Source of the DNA: Halicephalobus mephisto
Taxonomy: Eukaryota; Nematoda; Chromadorea; Rhabditida; Panagrolaimidae
Length of the DNA stretch: 21,362 nucleotides
Assembly (NCBI GenBank): GCA_009193035.1
Contig: SWDT01000189.1
Location: forward strand, 1 to 21,362
Reading direction: 5' to 3'
Part shown: positions 8,505 through 17,381 of the stretch, piece after piece
Position numbering within the stretch: position 1 is the first letter of the stretch
Layout of the letters: each line of letters opens with the position of its first letter
The notes under the pieces: model-generated
Told to the model about the DNA's origin: nothing
The model's input: only the letters and a program-made list of their open reading frames with translations
The model's database searches: none
Translations under genes and position numbers: made by a program

Positions 8505-8640
8505 TCCGGTCCAGATATGATCACAGCTGAGATGATTCTGGCAGGCGGCCACACTCTCCACATATCTTGCAAGGAACGCCTTCCCGAATCAATGGAAAGA
8601 AAGCAAAATGATTCTCATTCACAAGAAAGGTAACAGTAGT
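8505..8640 (+). mobile_element. Non-LTR retrotransposon (RTE-like) reverse-transcriptase fragment
   Basis: One frame reads SGPDMITAEMILAGG, the conserved SGPDGIxAEML motif at the start of the RT domain. After a frameshift another reads FPNQWKESKMILIHKKGN, matching PxxWKxSxIIxIxKKGD a few dozen residues further on. Only this piece of RT is present, with no endonuclease and no catalytic YxDD region, so it is dead. The RTE/BovB-like assignment is tentative; Jockey/CR1-type elements share parts of the motif. Confidence 0.75.
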
Positions 8641-9320
8641 ATAGTAGTACTCATTCTGGCTCATCCCATTCCCCTCCCTAAAGATACGAGACATTACGTG
8701 AGATGCAACAAATATTTACCTTCGGTAATTACAACTGGTTAATCAATATGGTTTAATAAATTTTCTGGCTCACACCCCCACCCCTCCCGAGGGTTTGTGC
8801 TATTTTATGCAATCTAGTCAATTTTTTCTTGATTTAAATGTTTATTATGAACAACAAAGTTGTCCAAGAGTTTCGGAGAAACTACACCATTGACTAATTA
8901 CGATATTACAAATCCAGCTAAAGAATTAAAAATAAAAAACTTCAGAGGGGTATTTATGAGGGATACTCTACCAAGGAGCCCTTCGCATGTGGAGGGTGGA
9001 GTTGTAAATTTGGATGAGTATAAATAGTGGTACTCATTGGGTTTGTTACTACCGCATGAGTGGCGTCAGAAATATTAAGAATAATGAAAAGTGTTTAAAT
9101 TTAATAATCGCCGTAAAACGATATAAAGCTTAGGAATGAAAAACGGAGCTTGAATTCCGATAAAACTTGTTTTGTTCAACAAGTTTATTACATTAGGCTA
9201 TCAATCTTCTGTCAAACTACAATTGAATTTTTGCATCGCTCCAATAATGCTGCTTTAGACAGAAATAAAAAAGTGAAAAAACAGATTAACCTACCATACC
9301 CTACTCTACACTATACTACA
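8641..9320. other. Intergenic stretch, nothing firm
   Basis: Contains two similar C-rich pyrimidine tracts that each follow TTCTGGCTCA (about 8655-8681 and 8763-8790), and two similar phrases, AGTAGTACTCATT and AGTGGTACTCATT (about 8644 and 9027). These may be remnants of the same decayed element as the RT fragment. No gene seen. Confidence 0.35.
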
Positions 9321-9339
9321 AAAGCTTTTATTTAAAAAA

Positions 9340-9348
9340 AGTTTATTT
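9340..9348 (-). promoter_or_regulatory. Polyadenylation signal of the NIDO-AMOP-VWD gene
   Basis: TTTATT on the plus strand gives AATAAA on the minus strand about 80-90 nt after the stop at 9428. A second TTTATT lies about 15 bp further at 9328. Confidence 0.5.
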
Positions 9349-9427
9349 AAAAAACAAATTACAAAACAATGTAAACAAGTGTAACTAAAGTCTCATAGAT
9401 TCTTTTACGTTAACATTTAAAAAAGAT

Positions 9428-12400
9428 TTAATACCATAAAACAGTAATGATTAATAAGATGATAGAAAACTTCGATAAACAAGTGAAATTATTCGAAGAT
9501 GTTGGTGTTGTGTCGTGTTGTGGTGGGGCTGTGTCGTGTTGTGGTGGCATTGTGGGTGTGCTTTCTAATGTCGATGGCGACTCTGTCGTTAGAATCGGAA
9601 CACATATAGGCTCAGTGCCATTCCATTGAGCATCAACTTGACAAACAAGGACCGAATTTCCTTGGAGTTCATAACCAGGAAAACATGAGAATACGGCAGA
9701 AGAGTTCGGGAAATAATTCGTAACGTTGATATAACCATTGCCAATAGGTTGTATATGCTCACACATCGAAATATTTTGTGAAATTCCACTAACGGTATTG
9801 TTGAATTGTTCTCCCGAATCTGAAAAATTGCAAAAATTCATACTTATGGAAAATGTTTTTGAAAATACCTCTTGTTAAATTAGCATAAGATGCATTTCCA
9901 GTAACTATCAAGTCCCATATACAACTTTGATCATCTCCACAAATTTCCTCTGCATCCGGCGGAATTTGTCCGGCCGAATATCCGAATGATGGTTTATATT
10001 CAGGAAAATAATAATCATCATAGCTTCCATTGAAATAATTGAAAAGCGTTTCATTTGGCTTAACTAACCATTTTAGACCAAATTTATAATGGATAACTTC
10101 GGTAGTTGAGTTTGCAGGAATAAGTATACCATTCGGGGTTGTTAAGTCGTTAAATGGGTTTCCATCATAAGAACCAAGTAATCCATGAGTATAATCTCCT
10201 TCGAGTTCTGACAATACGTATGTTGTAAGATAATAAGTACCGTGCATTTGAAAAGCTAAACCAGAGGAAAATATTATGAAGATGATCTCCGTCCCCACAT
10301 CATATTTGATAGTCACATCGTTGAGTACAAAAGGAGAGTTTAAAGCATCGGGCGGTATTGCAATGCCTTCATAGTATATGATATGTTTAGCAGAGTCAAT
10401 CTGAAAAATCAAAATTTTTATCAAGTTAATTTACCGAAATCAAACCTGAATAACACCCGATTCGTTTGACTTTAATGCATAAGCTCCAAAGAAACACCAT
10501 CCAGCTGATGGTGACGGAAATTGAGTTCTAGCTTGTACTGAGATCGGTTGTTGTTCGTTATTTTGTAGTAGCCAAAACTCGCCTGCTCCATTAAAAGTAT
10601 AATATAAACCATCGAACGTCGTAAAATGAGGATCTCCGTTTCCTAATGCTGGTTGGGGTCCAGTATAATTAGTTCCTGGATTTGGCGGTCTGCATTGGTA
10701 AAATTGTTGACAATACACGCTGTTTATATCTATGCCACAAGTATTTAACCATGCCTTTTGATCTTTCTCAAAGTGGGGTATTCCTGTTCGAATCGAAGGG
10801 TGTGCCAAGAAAGGAAAACCGGCTCCAGGAGTTTGAATAAAGATCTGTCCATTTTTATAACAACATTGTTGAGCCCCTCCACTCGGACTCGGCGTAGAAG
10901 AATAATAACAGTTTTCTGCACCGGGATTTAAAAAACAACCTTTGAAATTGTAACAATTTGCGTCAGCCATGAAAAATGGATCTAATAAGGCTTGTTGTTC
11001 TGTAGGAGGACAATTAGGAATGTCAATTGGAATAGATTCATAAAACTCAGATGTTGTATCGCAAGGTGGTTCAGGTATGAATGGACAAATCTCATGTAAA
11101 AAGCTCTGCGCTATAAAAATGATAAAACAATAAAAATTCTTTTATAGATGAAAATACCTTCATTTCCAGCCGAAGTGTAAGGTTTTCCCCTAAACAAAAC
11201 ACCCCAGAGATAATCACCCAAAAAGAATAGGGCTTTACAATCAACCACGAATGGATTGAAGTCACACAAAATTTTGCTTAAAAACTCTTTCTTGAAAATC
11301 TTAACAGCTTCTTTTCTGGTAACTTTAGCGAGTTCTTTTGTGAGCATGACTACCCCGATTTGGTCACAAATCCACATAGCAAGAAGTTTAACTTTTTCAC
11401 TAGCTCGACCCTTGACTAATGTGGTAGCGCCGACATCCCAGCTAAATTTTACCGAACCATTGCTAAGCAATTCGATTCCTAATGTTGACGTGTTCTGGAT
11501 AGGTGTGACATAAATATAGCCAGTATAGCTTCTTGCTGTCTCGTTATTTTCGGTATTTACGATTTCGATCTCCATATCAATTCTTCCATACGTGAAAAAC
11601 ATCGGGGTTAAACAAGATAGTTGTGACAGTGTTATAATCTAAATAGAAAAAAACTTTAGTACAGTAAAACCTGAGATATAAGCTACCCCTAACAGAGGGG
11701 CGCTTATATCGCAGGTTTTACTGTATCCGTCTTTGCTCACCTCCGCATCGATTTCTGTAATATTGGCCGATGGATCATAATATCGACAGACAGCTGTTTC
11801 CACCGGAGATAAAATAATCCCACTAACAGCAACACTTACACCTCCGAGAGCATCGATTGTGTTAGGGACTAAACAAAAATCTCCGGTGTAATTGTATTGG
11901 CATTCTGGAGAAGGGGGTGCAGCTGATGGTTGGGTGTTTAAAATCCATTTTCCCGGGCTATTTACATTACTGGTAAGCGTTAAATTTATAACAGCTGATG
12001 TGCATGATCCATTTAATGAGACTCTATGAGTTCTATCACCGAAATCATAACCAGCTTGAGCTTGAACGCCTAAAAAGTATCGGTTTACATAAACGATTAG
12101 TTTTGTCTGAAATTAAAATAGTCATATACCGTTACTGACATTCCCCGTTGTCCATTCAATTTCATTGTAGTAATAAATAGCGAACGAACTAGTCCCATTG
12201 GTAACTAATGAAATTTGAAACGTATTTCTTAGCCGATCCTCTTCGTCTTTACATTCAAGATCTTGGAAATTCGTCACATTGTACCATGTCGCAATAAATG
12301 CCCATTTCAGATGGATATTCTGCATTTCAGGAAAAGCATTAGCAATTTCTTGATTGGCTTTTTTCAAGACACTACCATTTGTAGTTTGTCGAAAATAGAC

Positions 12401-12733
12401 TTCGCCACTGCAACGAATATCAGCATCAGCCCAAAAAGGAGCAATCATACGATATTGAATTACTACAGGGTTGCACCATGGCTTAAAATCATGTATAGGT
12501 TCGACAAAGGAAAGAACTCCGTTCTCATTAACCCATAGAGTTGATTGAGCCACATCGAAAAACGGGAAAGGTGGATCCAGTTGTTGTGGATTTGAACTTT
12601 CATCGTCAATGGCTTTTAACAAACTATCGCCAGCTTCTAATCCGAACGGGAAAAACTCCTCTATGGGGACTTCGCATAAAACTAATTTTATTTGCAAGAT
12701 TAAAAAATTAATCAAGAAAACCCACACAATCAT
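9428..12733 (-). CDS. NIDO-AMOP-VWD-sushi surface protein (SUSD2/mucin-4-like), complete
   Basis: Six minus-strand exons (12733-12130, 12069-11741, 11638-11158, 11110-10446, 10400-9869, 9819-9428) join in frame to exactly 1000 aa. Residues 1-20 are a signal peptide (MIVWVFLINF start). A NIDO domain follows at about 60-250 (WVNENGVLSF, APFWADAD, QAGYDFGD), then an unassigned region, an AMOP domain at about 488-610 (ALLDPFFMADANCYNF, QQCCY), a von Willebrand D domain at about 628-810 (GNGDPHFTTFDGL, LLGSYDG), and one sushi/CCP module with Cys 890, 916, 930 and 943. A Thr/Ser/Pro linker with a doubled PPQHDT unit leads to a hydrophobic C terminus at 987-1000. This architecture is known in SUSD2 and mucin-4 relatives and in nematode homologs; such proteins act outside the cell in adhesion or matrix. 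N-glycosylation sequons are frequent. The first ATG was chosen because it starts the signal peptide directly; the frame further upstream has no ATG. Confidence 0.93.
11662..11723. mobile_element. 62-bp palindromic pogo/Tigger-like miniature element in intron 2
   Basis: CAGTAAAACCTG...CAGGTTTTACTG forms a near-perfect hairpin, continued by GATATAAGC and CCCCT pairs, with a loop of only a few bases. It is flanked by TA on both sides (11660-11661, 11724-11725), the target duplication of Tc1/mariner-superfamily elements. The end CAGTAAAACCT followed by ATATAA resembles pogo/Tigger terminal repeats. It is essentially two termini joined without an interior, inside the intron at 11639-11740. Confidence 0.75.
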
Positions 12734-12749
12734 GACTAATTTGATCAAC

Positions 12750-13017
12750 TATACCGAATGAGGCATAATTTTTTACATATTATCTAAGGTGTTATTTTAA
12801 GGTGTGTCTCATTTTAATTGATAATACCGACTTTGTCGAAGAACATTTGTCTCATTGAAAGAAAATAACTCCTCGTTCAGCTTGTAACTTAACGATGTCT
12901 TTGTTGAGGAACATTATTTCCTTGAAAAGGGAGAAGAATTCGTTGACAACCATAAGAAAATAATCTCATACATTCCACTTTAGAGAAAAATAATCATAAA
13001 AATTTTTTAATTGATAA
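12750..13017. promoter_or_regulatory. Upstream region of the NIDO-AMOP-VWD gene with a 68-bp imperfect tandem repeat
   Basis: CTTTGTCGAAGAACATT at 12831 recurs as CTTTGTTGAGGAACATT at 12899, a period of 68 bp, with further matches (CCTTGAAA or CATTGAAA, then CGTT). The repeat lies 100-230 bp upstream of the minus-strand start codon. It may be promoter sequence or the edge of the virus-like remnant to its right. Confidence 0.4.
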
Positions 13018-13433
13018 ATGGCAGTTTTCATCTTACAACTAACATCCAATGATTCAACTTCCGAGTATTCATTTCCACAAGAGTTTTTGCGTAAGAAGTA
13101 CAAAATAGGAGTGATAAAAATGGATGGTTATTTAGAGATTAAGAGTAAAATAAATGAACAAAATAATAATGATGAGAAGAACAAAGATAAACTTGATAAT
13201 ATTTTTATAATACGGAATTTAGTTGAAAATTGTTGTTAACAAAAAGAAGTTAAATTCAATTTATAGATTTAGATTTACTGATGAAATAGAAATAGAACAA
13301 AAGTACTATTTATCATGAAGTGACTAACAGGCCAAATAAAGTGAATTTAAAATTAGTAGATATTAACAATCATTTGGTTGATTTTAAGAACATAAATATT
13401 TTTATTGAATTGGATTTGAAAGAGATGTCATAA
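13018..13433 (+). pseudogene. Frameshifted virus-like protein gene (Polinton/adintovirus-like remnant)
   Basis: Three successive plus-strand frames carry protein-like sequence: 13018-13239, about 13232-13318, and 13314-13433. The first starts at an ATG and has LTSNDS, then FPQEFLRKKYKIG. The third has VNLKLVDINNHLVDF, then IELDL. From memory these resemble a protein encoded by Polinton/Maverick-like and adintovirus-like insertions in invertebrate genomes, in which a conserved NxxxLxLxDxxxxxVdl segment is near the C terminus. Two frameshifts mean it is not functional. The association with the polymerase remnant about 1 kb away supports the assignment; the protein's role is not claimed. Confidence 0.45.
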
Positions 13434-13512
13434 GGAAACGTTTAAAGAAATTTCATTATTCATTATTAATATTATTTTTGAATGAGAGGAATTGTCTTAA
13501 ATCCAGAACCTG

Positions 13513-13767
13513 TTATATATTTGTCATTTTTCCTGCTAAATAATCGACAAATTCTTTATTTTTCTTTGTTAATTTTTTAAGCTTTTTTGATGAAACTTTA
13601 TTTTCATGCTTATTTGATTTCTCAATTGATTCATCATAATTGATCACTGGTTTAGTCACTTTGTGATTATTATCATTGTGAACCTTAATCAGCTCGATTC
13701 TATCACTACTATTTTCATCTGATAATTTATACTTAGTATTCTTTTCAGTCATCGAGAATACCAACAT
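13513..13767 (-). pseudogene. Lys-rich open frame within the virus-like remnant
   Basis: An 84-codon minus-strand frame beginning at an ATG. It is rich in Lys, Asn and Ser and ends with KKLTKKNKEFVDYLAGK. The LTxxNxxFLxxLG-like C-terminal pattern is one I associate with structural-protein frames of Polinton-like elements, but weakly. It converges with the plus-strand frame at 13018-13433, leaving about 80 bp between their 3' ends. It may still be open by chance rather than by selection. Confidence 0.35.
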
Positions 13768-13784
13768 TATTTACTATTTTAAAG

Positions 13785-14040
13785 TTTTTAATCTTATTAG
13801 TTCGTCTAAAATATGATTGACTTTATTGTATTCGTTTTTATTCCCGGCTTGATAAGACATTATTGATGATTGAAGCATTTCTAATAGTGAATTCGAATTG
13901 AAGGCAATATTTGCATATTTGGACTAATTGAACTACTGATTTCTTACTGAACTTGAATCCAAATTTAAAAGATCACTTTTAATAAATGTCGACTTGTCAC
14001 TCGAATCAGAGTTCAGTCGTTTTTTATCGGATCAAACCTC
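13785..14040 (-). pseudogene. Second frameshifted minus-strand coding remnant
   Basis: Upstream of the Lys-rich frame on the same strand, two frames carry protein-like sequence: one with STFIKSDLLNLDSSSV (about 13945-14005), and after a frameshift one with SLLEMLQSSIMSYQAGNKNE, then ILDELIRLKTLK and a stop near 13789. The stop lies just before the next ATG, an operon-like closeness typical of compact viral or virus-like elements. No family name is claimed. Confidence 0.35.
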
Positions 14041-14161
14041 GATAAATTGCATTTATGTTGTCTAAAATTTGTTTATAAAATTACTTGTCACTGAAAATAA
14101 AGTAAAATTTAGTGACTTTCTTAACATTAATTCCAATAAACCACTAGTTGCATCATAAATT

Positions 14162-14800
14162 TTGCCGCCAATGCTTAGAAAGAAAGTCCAAAACTCCGCC
14201 CAGTCAGGTAATACCTGGGAGGTGAGACCAGAGTGTCAGAGTCAGTCCTTGAGAAGATCCAACTCTAAGATGGGAAATTTAACAGAAAAAGCATGGAAAT
14301 TATTTGATGAAAGTAAAAACTGTCCAGAATGCCATCAAGTATACTCAATTAAAAGTCCGAAAGAGATCACAATCACCTCAGTAGAGAATACGAGAGCCTT
14401 TATGTGATAATTGCACACTAAAAAAGCAAAAACAGATTTATTCTAGTGTTCTTCCATAATCTAAAAAGTTATGGCTCACATCTAACTTTGAGTTCATTAA
14501 ATTAAAAAATAATTAAGTATTCAGACATAAAAGTGATACCAAACAATTCTCAAAACTATCAGTTTCAGCTATGCGGAAAAGAGAAGTGAGGAATTAAAAT
14601 TAAGCTATGAAATCAGATTTCTGGACAGTTTCTCGTTTGTGGCTTCATCTTTAGATGTTTTGAGTAAAATAGGTATAAAATAAGAAAAAGACGTGGTCTT
14701 TAGAGATCGGGTGTATAGGGATGAGTATTTTAAAGAGAGTATATAACTACTCTCATGTTGTGATGTAGAAAAGTCGAGTTCTTCCATACAACGAGTATAC
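14162..14800 (+). pseudogene. Protein-primed type B DNA polymerase remnant (Polinton/adintovirus-like)
   Basis: Four pieces in order but in shifted frames match the N-terminal part of PolB from Polintons/adintoviruses: a Cys-rich segment with NCPECHQVY and, after a frameshift, PLCDNC (14330-14420); VFFHNLKSYGSHL (14446-14505), equivalent to the VIFHNLxGYDSHL exonuclease motif; VIPNNSQNY (14529-14589), equivalent to VIPKNxExY; and IRFLDSFSFVASSLDVL (14609-14682), equivalent to the FxDSxxFMxxSLDxL exonuclease motif. Stops separate the pieces, and YGSH replaces the usual YDSH. The polymerase catalytic motifs were not found. A copy of the short dispersed repeat (14194-14276) abuts or overlaps the start. 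Confidence 0.72.
14194..14276 (+). repeat. Short dispersed repeat, copy B
   Basis: Partner of 3348-3435, with about 75 percent similarity by eye. The AGGT-AAT-ACCT hairpin after CCCAGTC is CAG...CTG in copy A, so a paired stem is kept while the bases change, hinting at an RNA with structure. It sits at the 5' edge of the polymerase remnant. Confidence 0.45.
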
Positions 14801-14928
14801 TAAAAACAGGGATTTCTTATAAATATATGTTTTCCAGTTGACAATATTAAGGTGTCAATTTCAGGTTTTCGAAATGAAGAACACAGGTATCACCATCAAT
14901 ATTGAATAACTTCTTTGTCGAATTACAG

Positions 14929-15027
14929 ACTTTCCATTACGAAAGCAATCCAAAATTTAACTGTGTTCGCCACAAGACTTTACCAGAGCGGAATTAAATG
15001 TTTACCTCAAATTCGGGTAATTAAACC
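14929..15027 (-). ncRNA. SL1-like spliced-leader RNA gene, copy 2 (variant leader)
   Basis: The leader (15027-15006) reads GGTTTAATTACCC, then GAATTTGAG, followed by donor GTAAAC. It differs from canonical SL1 at positions 14 (A to G) and 16 (G to A). The core TCCGCTCT and TCTTGTGGCG, the Sm-type site AAATTTTGG and a terminal stem (CTTTC with GAAAG) are all present at the same spacing as in copy 1, giving about 99 nt. Its promoter faces that of copy 3, 289 bp away, and they share a CACTCAGCTT box. Confidence 0.85.
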
Positions 15028-15058
15028 GAACACAGTGTTCTGATTTCCTGTCTTTTGG

Positions 15059-15068
15059 AAGCTGAGTG
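15059..15068 (-). promoter_or_regulatory. Shared CACTCAGCTT box upstream of SL copy 2
   Basis: On the minus strand CACTCAGCTT starts 41 bases before the leader. Copy 3 has the same ten bases at the same distance. Nematode SL RNA genes need a proximal element near -50 together with the leader itself, so this is a candidate for it. Confidence 0.5.
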
Positions 15069-15275
15069 ATTTCAGCTGAATGAACCCTATTTTATCCCAT
15101 CTCTTCACTAAGAGATAAGTAAGAAAGATGAGAGTTAGAGCGACAAACACAACATATAATTTCCCTGGTTTGTTTTTAATGAGAAATGTCTCTTTTTCTA
15201 ACAGTTCAGTTATTTTCCCCTTATATCTCGTCGTTCACACAATCCATTGTCCACCTGTATTCATCTACTCCAATT

Positions 15276-15285
15276 CACTCAGCTT
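15276..15285 (+). promoter_or_regulatory. Shared CACTCAGCTT box upstream of SL copy 3
   Basis: Identical decamer 41 bases before the leader at 15317, mirroring 15059-15068. The intervening 15069-15275 holds no gene. Confidence 0.5.
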
Positions 15286-15316
15286 TGAGAAACCTCAAAA
15301 TTAGGAAGTTGCATTT

Positions 15317-15415
15317 GGTTTAATTACCCAGCTTTGAGGTAAAGATTGAAATCCGCTTTTGAGACATCTTGTGGCGGGAATGTCTAAATTTTGGAATGCT
15401 CTCGAAATGGAGGGT
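15317..15415 (+). ncRNA. SL1-like spliced-leader RNA gene, copy 3 (variant leader)
   Basis: The leader (15317-15338) reads GGTTTAATTACCC, then AGCTTTGAG, followed by donor GTAAAG. It differs from canonical SL1 at positions 15 (A to G) and 16 (G to C). The shared core ATCCGCTTTTGAG and TCTTGTGGCG, the Sm-type site AAATTTTGG (15386-15394) and a 3' stem (CTC with GAG) follow at the usual spacing. It is the only copy on the plus strand and is divergent from copy 2. Confidence 0.87.
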
Positions 15416-16345
15416 TTATTTTTATAAGTATGATTTATGCTTTATTCATTTAACAAGTGAATATTACATTCAATTCAAACAATTCTTATTATCTGTTGTC
15501 ATTTTGATTTAAACGTCTTCCTGAGTCACAATGGAAGGAAAATTTAGAGAAAATGGAGTCGAAAACAGATTAATTGCTTTCATTCTTGTTGTTTAAAATG
15601 TTGTTCCGCTTTTTAAATTACTGAAGGGATTATCCGAACCATCAAGAGTAGAATGGAGTGAACTTTTCATATGAATTTCAATTATAAATTCCATAGGATC
15701 TTGTACAATCTCTCTACAATATATTTCATGGGTGTAGAGGAATTTAGTTATAAAAATTAATATGAGAATGGGAATTCTGAAAAAGACTTTGATTTAGTCC
15801 TCAGATGCTTATTCTGATTGAAAATTTGAAACCTGATCTCAAATTCACTGTGTTTAAAAACAGTTCATCTATGAATACTAGGTTTTATCAATTTTCATTA
15901 GAATTTTTATTAATTGTCCGACCCACCCAAACATTTCAGTGAGATTTGTGACATTCTCTTTGAGGATAACAGTTCTCAACTAAAAATATCTGTTCTGATT
16001 GAAATAAATAACTATTTCGAATTCCAGATACTTCTTGATTTTCAGATGATTGTGATATATTCTATCTGATTGATCAACTGATTACTTGATTTAAATGATT
16101 AAAATCAATCAGTGAAAGCCAGATCCACTGAAGAACAAACTCTTATTTTCACATTATGATGAAATAGTTGCTTTCTCTTAATTATTTATTTATCAAAGAC
16201 ATAATAAATGAATTAATTTCTCTAAAAACACCGGTGTTGCAAGTAATATGATGAAGTTATTAATTTCAAGAGTTATTTGTCAGTCAGATTTACTAAACCT
16301 TTCGATGAAATGGGAATCACAAAAGAACTTAATTCCCAATTAAAA
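15416..16345. other. Spacer between SL RNA genes, nothing firm
   Basis: About 930 bp of AT-rich DNA. I looked for continuation of the polymerase remnant (the SLYPS and DTD-type motifs) and for more SL copies and found neither. Confidence 0.4.
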
Positions 16346-16442
16346 GCTCCTGATCAGAAGAGCAGTCCAAAATTTAAACTCACCACCACAAGATTACTCA
16401 AGAGCGGATCAAATGCTTACCTCAAATTTGGGTAATAAAACC
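16346..16442 (-). ncRNA. SL1-like spliced-leader RNA gene, copy 4 (variant leader)
   Basis: The leader (16442-16421) reads GGTTTTATTACCC, then AAATTTGAG, followed by donor GTAAGC. It differs from canonical SL1 at positions 6 (A to T) and 16 (G to A). Core TCCGCTCTTGAG and TCTTGTGG, the Sm-type site AAATTTTGG and a GCTC/GAGC terminal stem are kept; length is about 97 nt. The bases before the leader end CTTCTTC-like (TTTTCTTC), as in copy 1. Confidence 0.83.
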
Positions 16443-16692
16443 GAAGAAAACGTTCTAATCGGGAAGTTTATTCAATAACTAGATCTCTGGTTAGGTGAAT
16501 GCTGATATTTTTGGAAGCAGAGTGCAAAATAACGATGATGGTAGAGAGCGAAAGAACTGTGAATAGAAGAGGTGACAATAACTGGCTAGTTTATTTCCTG
16601 AGAGAACACTCATCACTTCCTCTTCCGATCGGTTATTGTGTCTACCTTCCTATTCTCTATATACCGTTATCTTGCATTTCAAGGCCTTCAAT

Positions 16693-16738
16693 ACTTGTCT
16701 GACAAGCTATTCATAAAGTAAAGTCGGATAATTAAACC
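16693..16738 (-). pseudogene. SL RNA gene remnant, copy 5
   Basis: On the minus strand GGTTTAATTA starts at 16738 and is preceded by ATTAGAATGAGTTCTTC, close to the flank of copy 4 (ATTAGAACGTTTTCTTC). The leader then breaks down (TCCGACTTTAC), there is no GT donor or Sm site at the right place, and only a small hairpin (CTTGTCTGACAAG) follows. It looks like a duplicate of copy 4 with an internal deletion. Confidence 0.6.
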
Positions 16739-16744
16739 GAAGAA

Positions 16745-17160
16745 CTCATTCTAATTTCAAAGAGTGAGAACAATAAGTCGATGATTTATTTCAAATCCTA
16801 ATTCTGCAACCAATAAATAATATCGTTATTATGCAACAAATTCACTACTTTTAAGTCGATTCACAGTTGATCAGTTATTTCAATGGATTATGTTGTCTAA
16901 GAAATCGACTATTAGTATGGACAAAATTGGATAGATTCGACGAATAAAGGATCCATGTTTCGTATTATCATCGAACACAACAGTGAAACATCCTGTCTTT
17001 TTCCCCATGAATGAAGAGAACTTCCTTCACTAATAATTAATAGCTATCAATTAATAATTAAAATAACGACAATATAGGTCAAATCTGCAAAACCAATGTA
17101 TTACTTAATTTTTGACTTTTAGTTTCCGTTTTATAAAGTAATTTCGACCAGGAATCTGTG
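16745..17160. other. Intergenic stretch, nothing firm
   Basis: AT-rich; no gene, RNA or clear repeat recognised. Confidence 0.4.
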
Positions 17161-17164
17161 CTGG

Positions 17165-17381
17165 GTATTATCAAAGTCGGAGGTCAGGGTTCGAAATCGA
17201 AATTTGGACTTTTTGTGTTAAAAAGTATTTATGAATTTTTCCATTTCAAAAATCTATTTCATCTAAATTGATAGTAGAAACTCAACTAGATTTTTCAATT
17301 CCAACATAACCCATAAGTTGTGTCTTAACATGGAAAATTCTGATTTTAACTTCCAACTCCGACCGTCGATTTTGATAATAC
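17165..17381. repeat. Foldback (MITE-like) element of about 217 bp
   Basis: The ends GTATTATCAAAGTCGGAGGTC (17165 on) and the reverse complement of the right end, GTATTATCAAAATCGACGG, correspond over at least 50 bp with mismatches, and an inner pair, AAAAATCTA and TAGATTTTT, continues the symmetry. The whole unit is nearly a palindrome. There is no coding capacity. Target duplications are not clear. Confidence 0.7.

Noticed and set aside
9447..9629. Plus-strand Cys/Gly-rich frame
   Set aside because: Antisense shadow of the sushi module and the repeated PPQHDT linker.
14605..14787. Minus-strand 60-codon frame
   Set aside because: Antisense to the polymerase remnant, where plus-strand motifs explain the sequence.
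16499..16702. 67-codon frame upstream of SL copy 4
   Set aside because: No domain and it runs through the SL remnant; it looks fortuitous.
17150..17210. GGTTCGAAATC resembling a tRNA B box
   Set aside because: No matching T stem, A box or acceptor stem; the segment is part of the foldback element arm.
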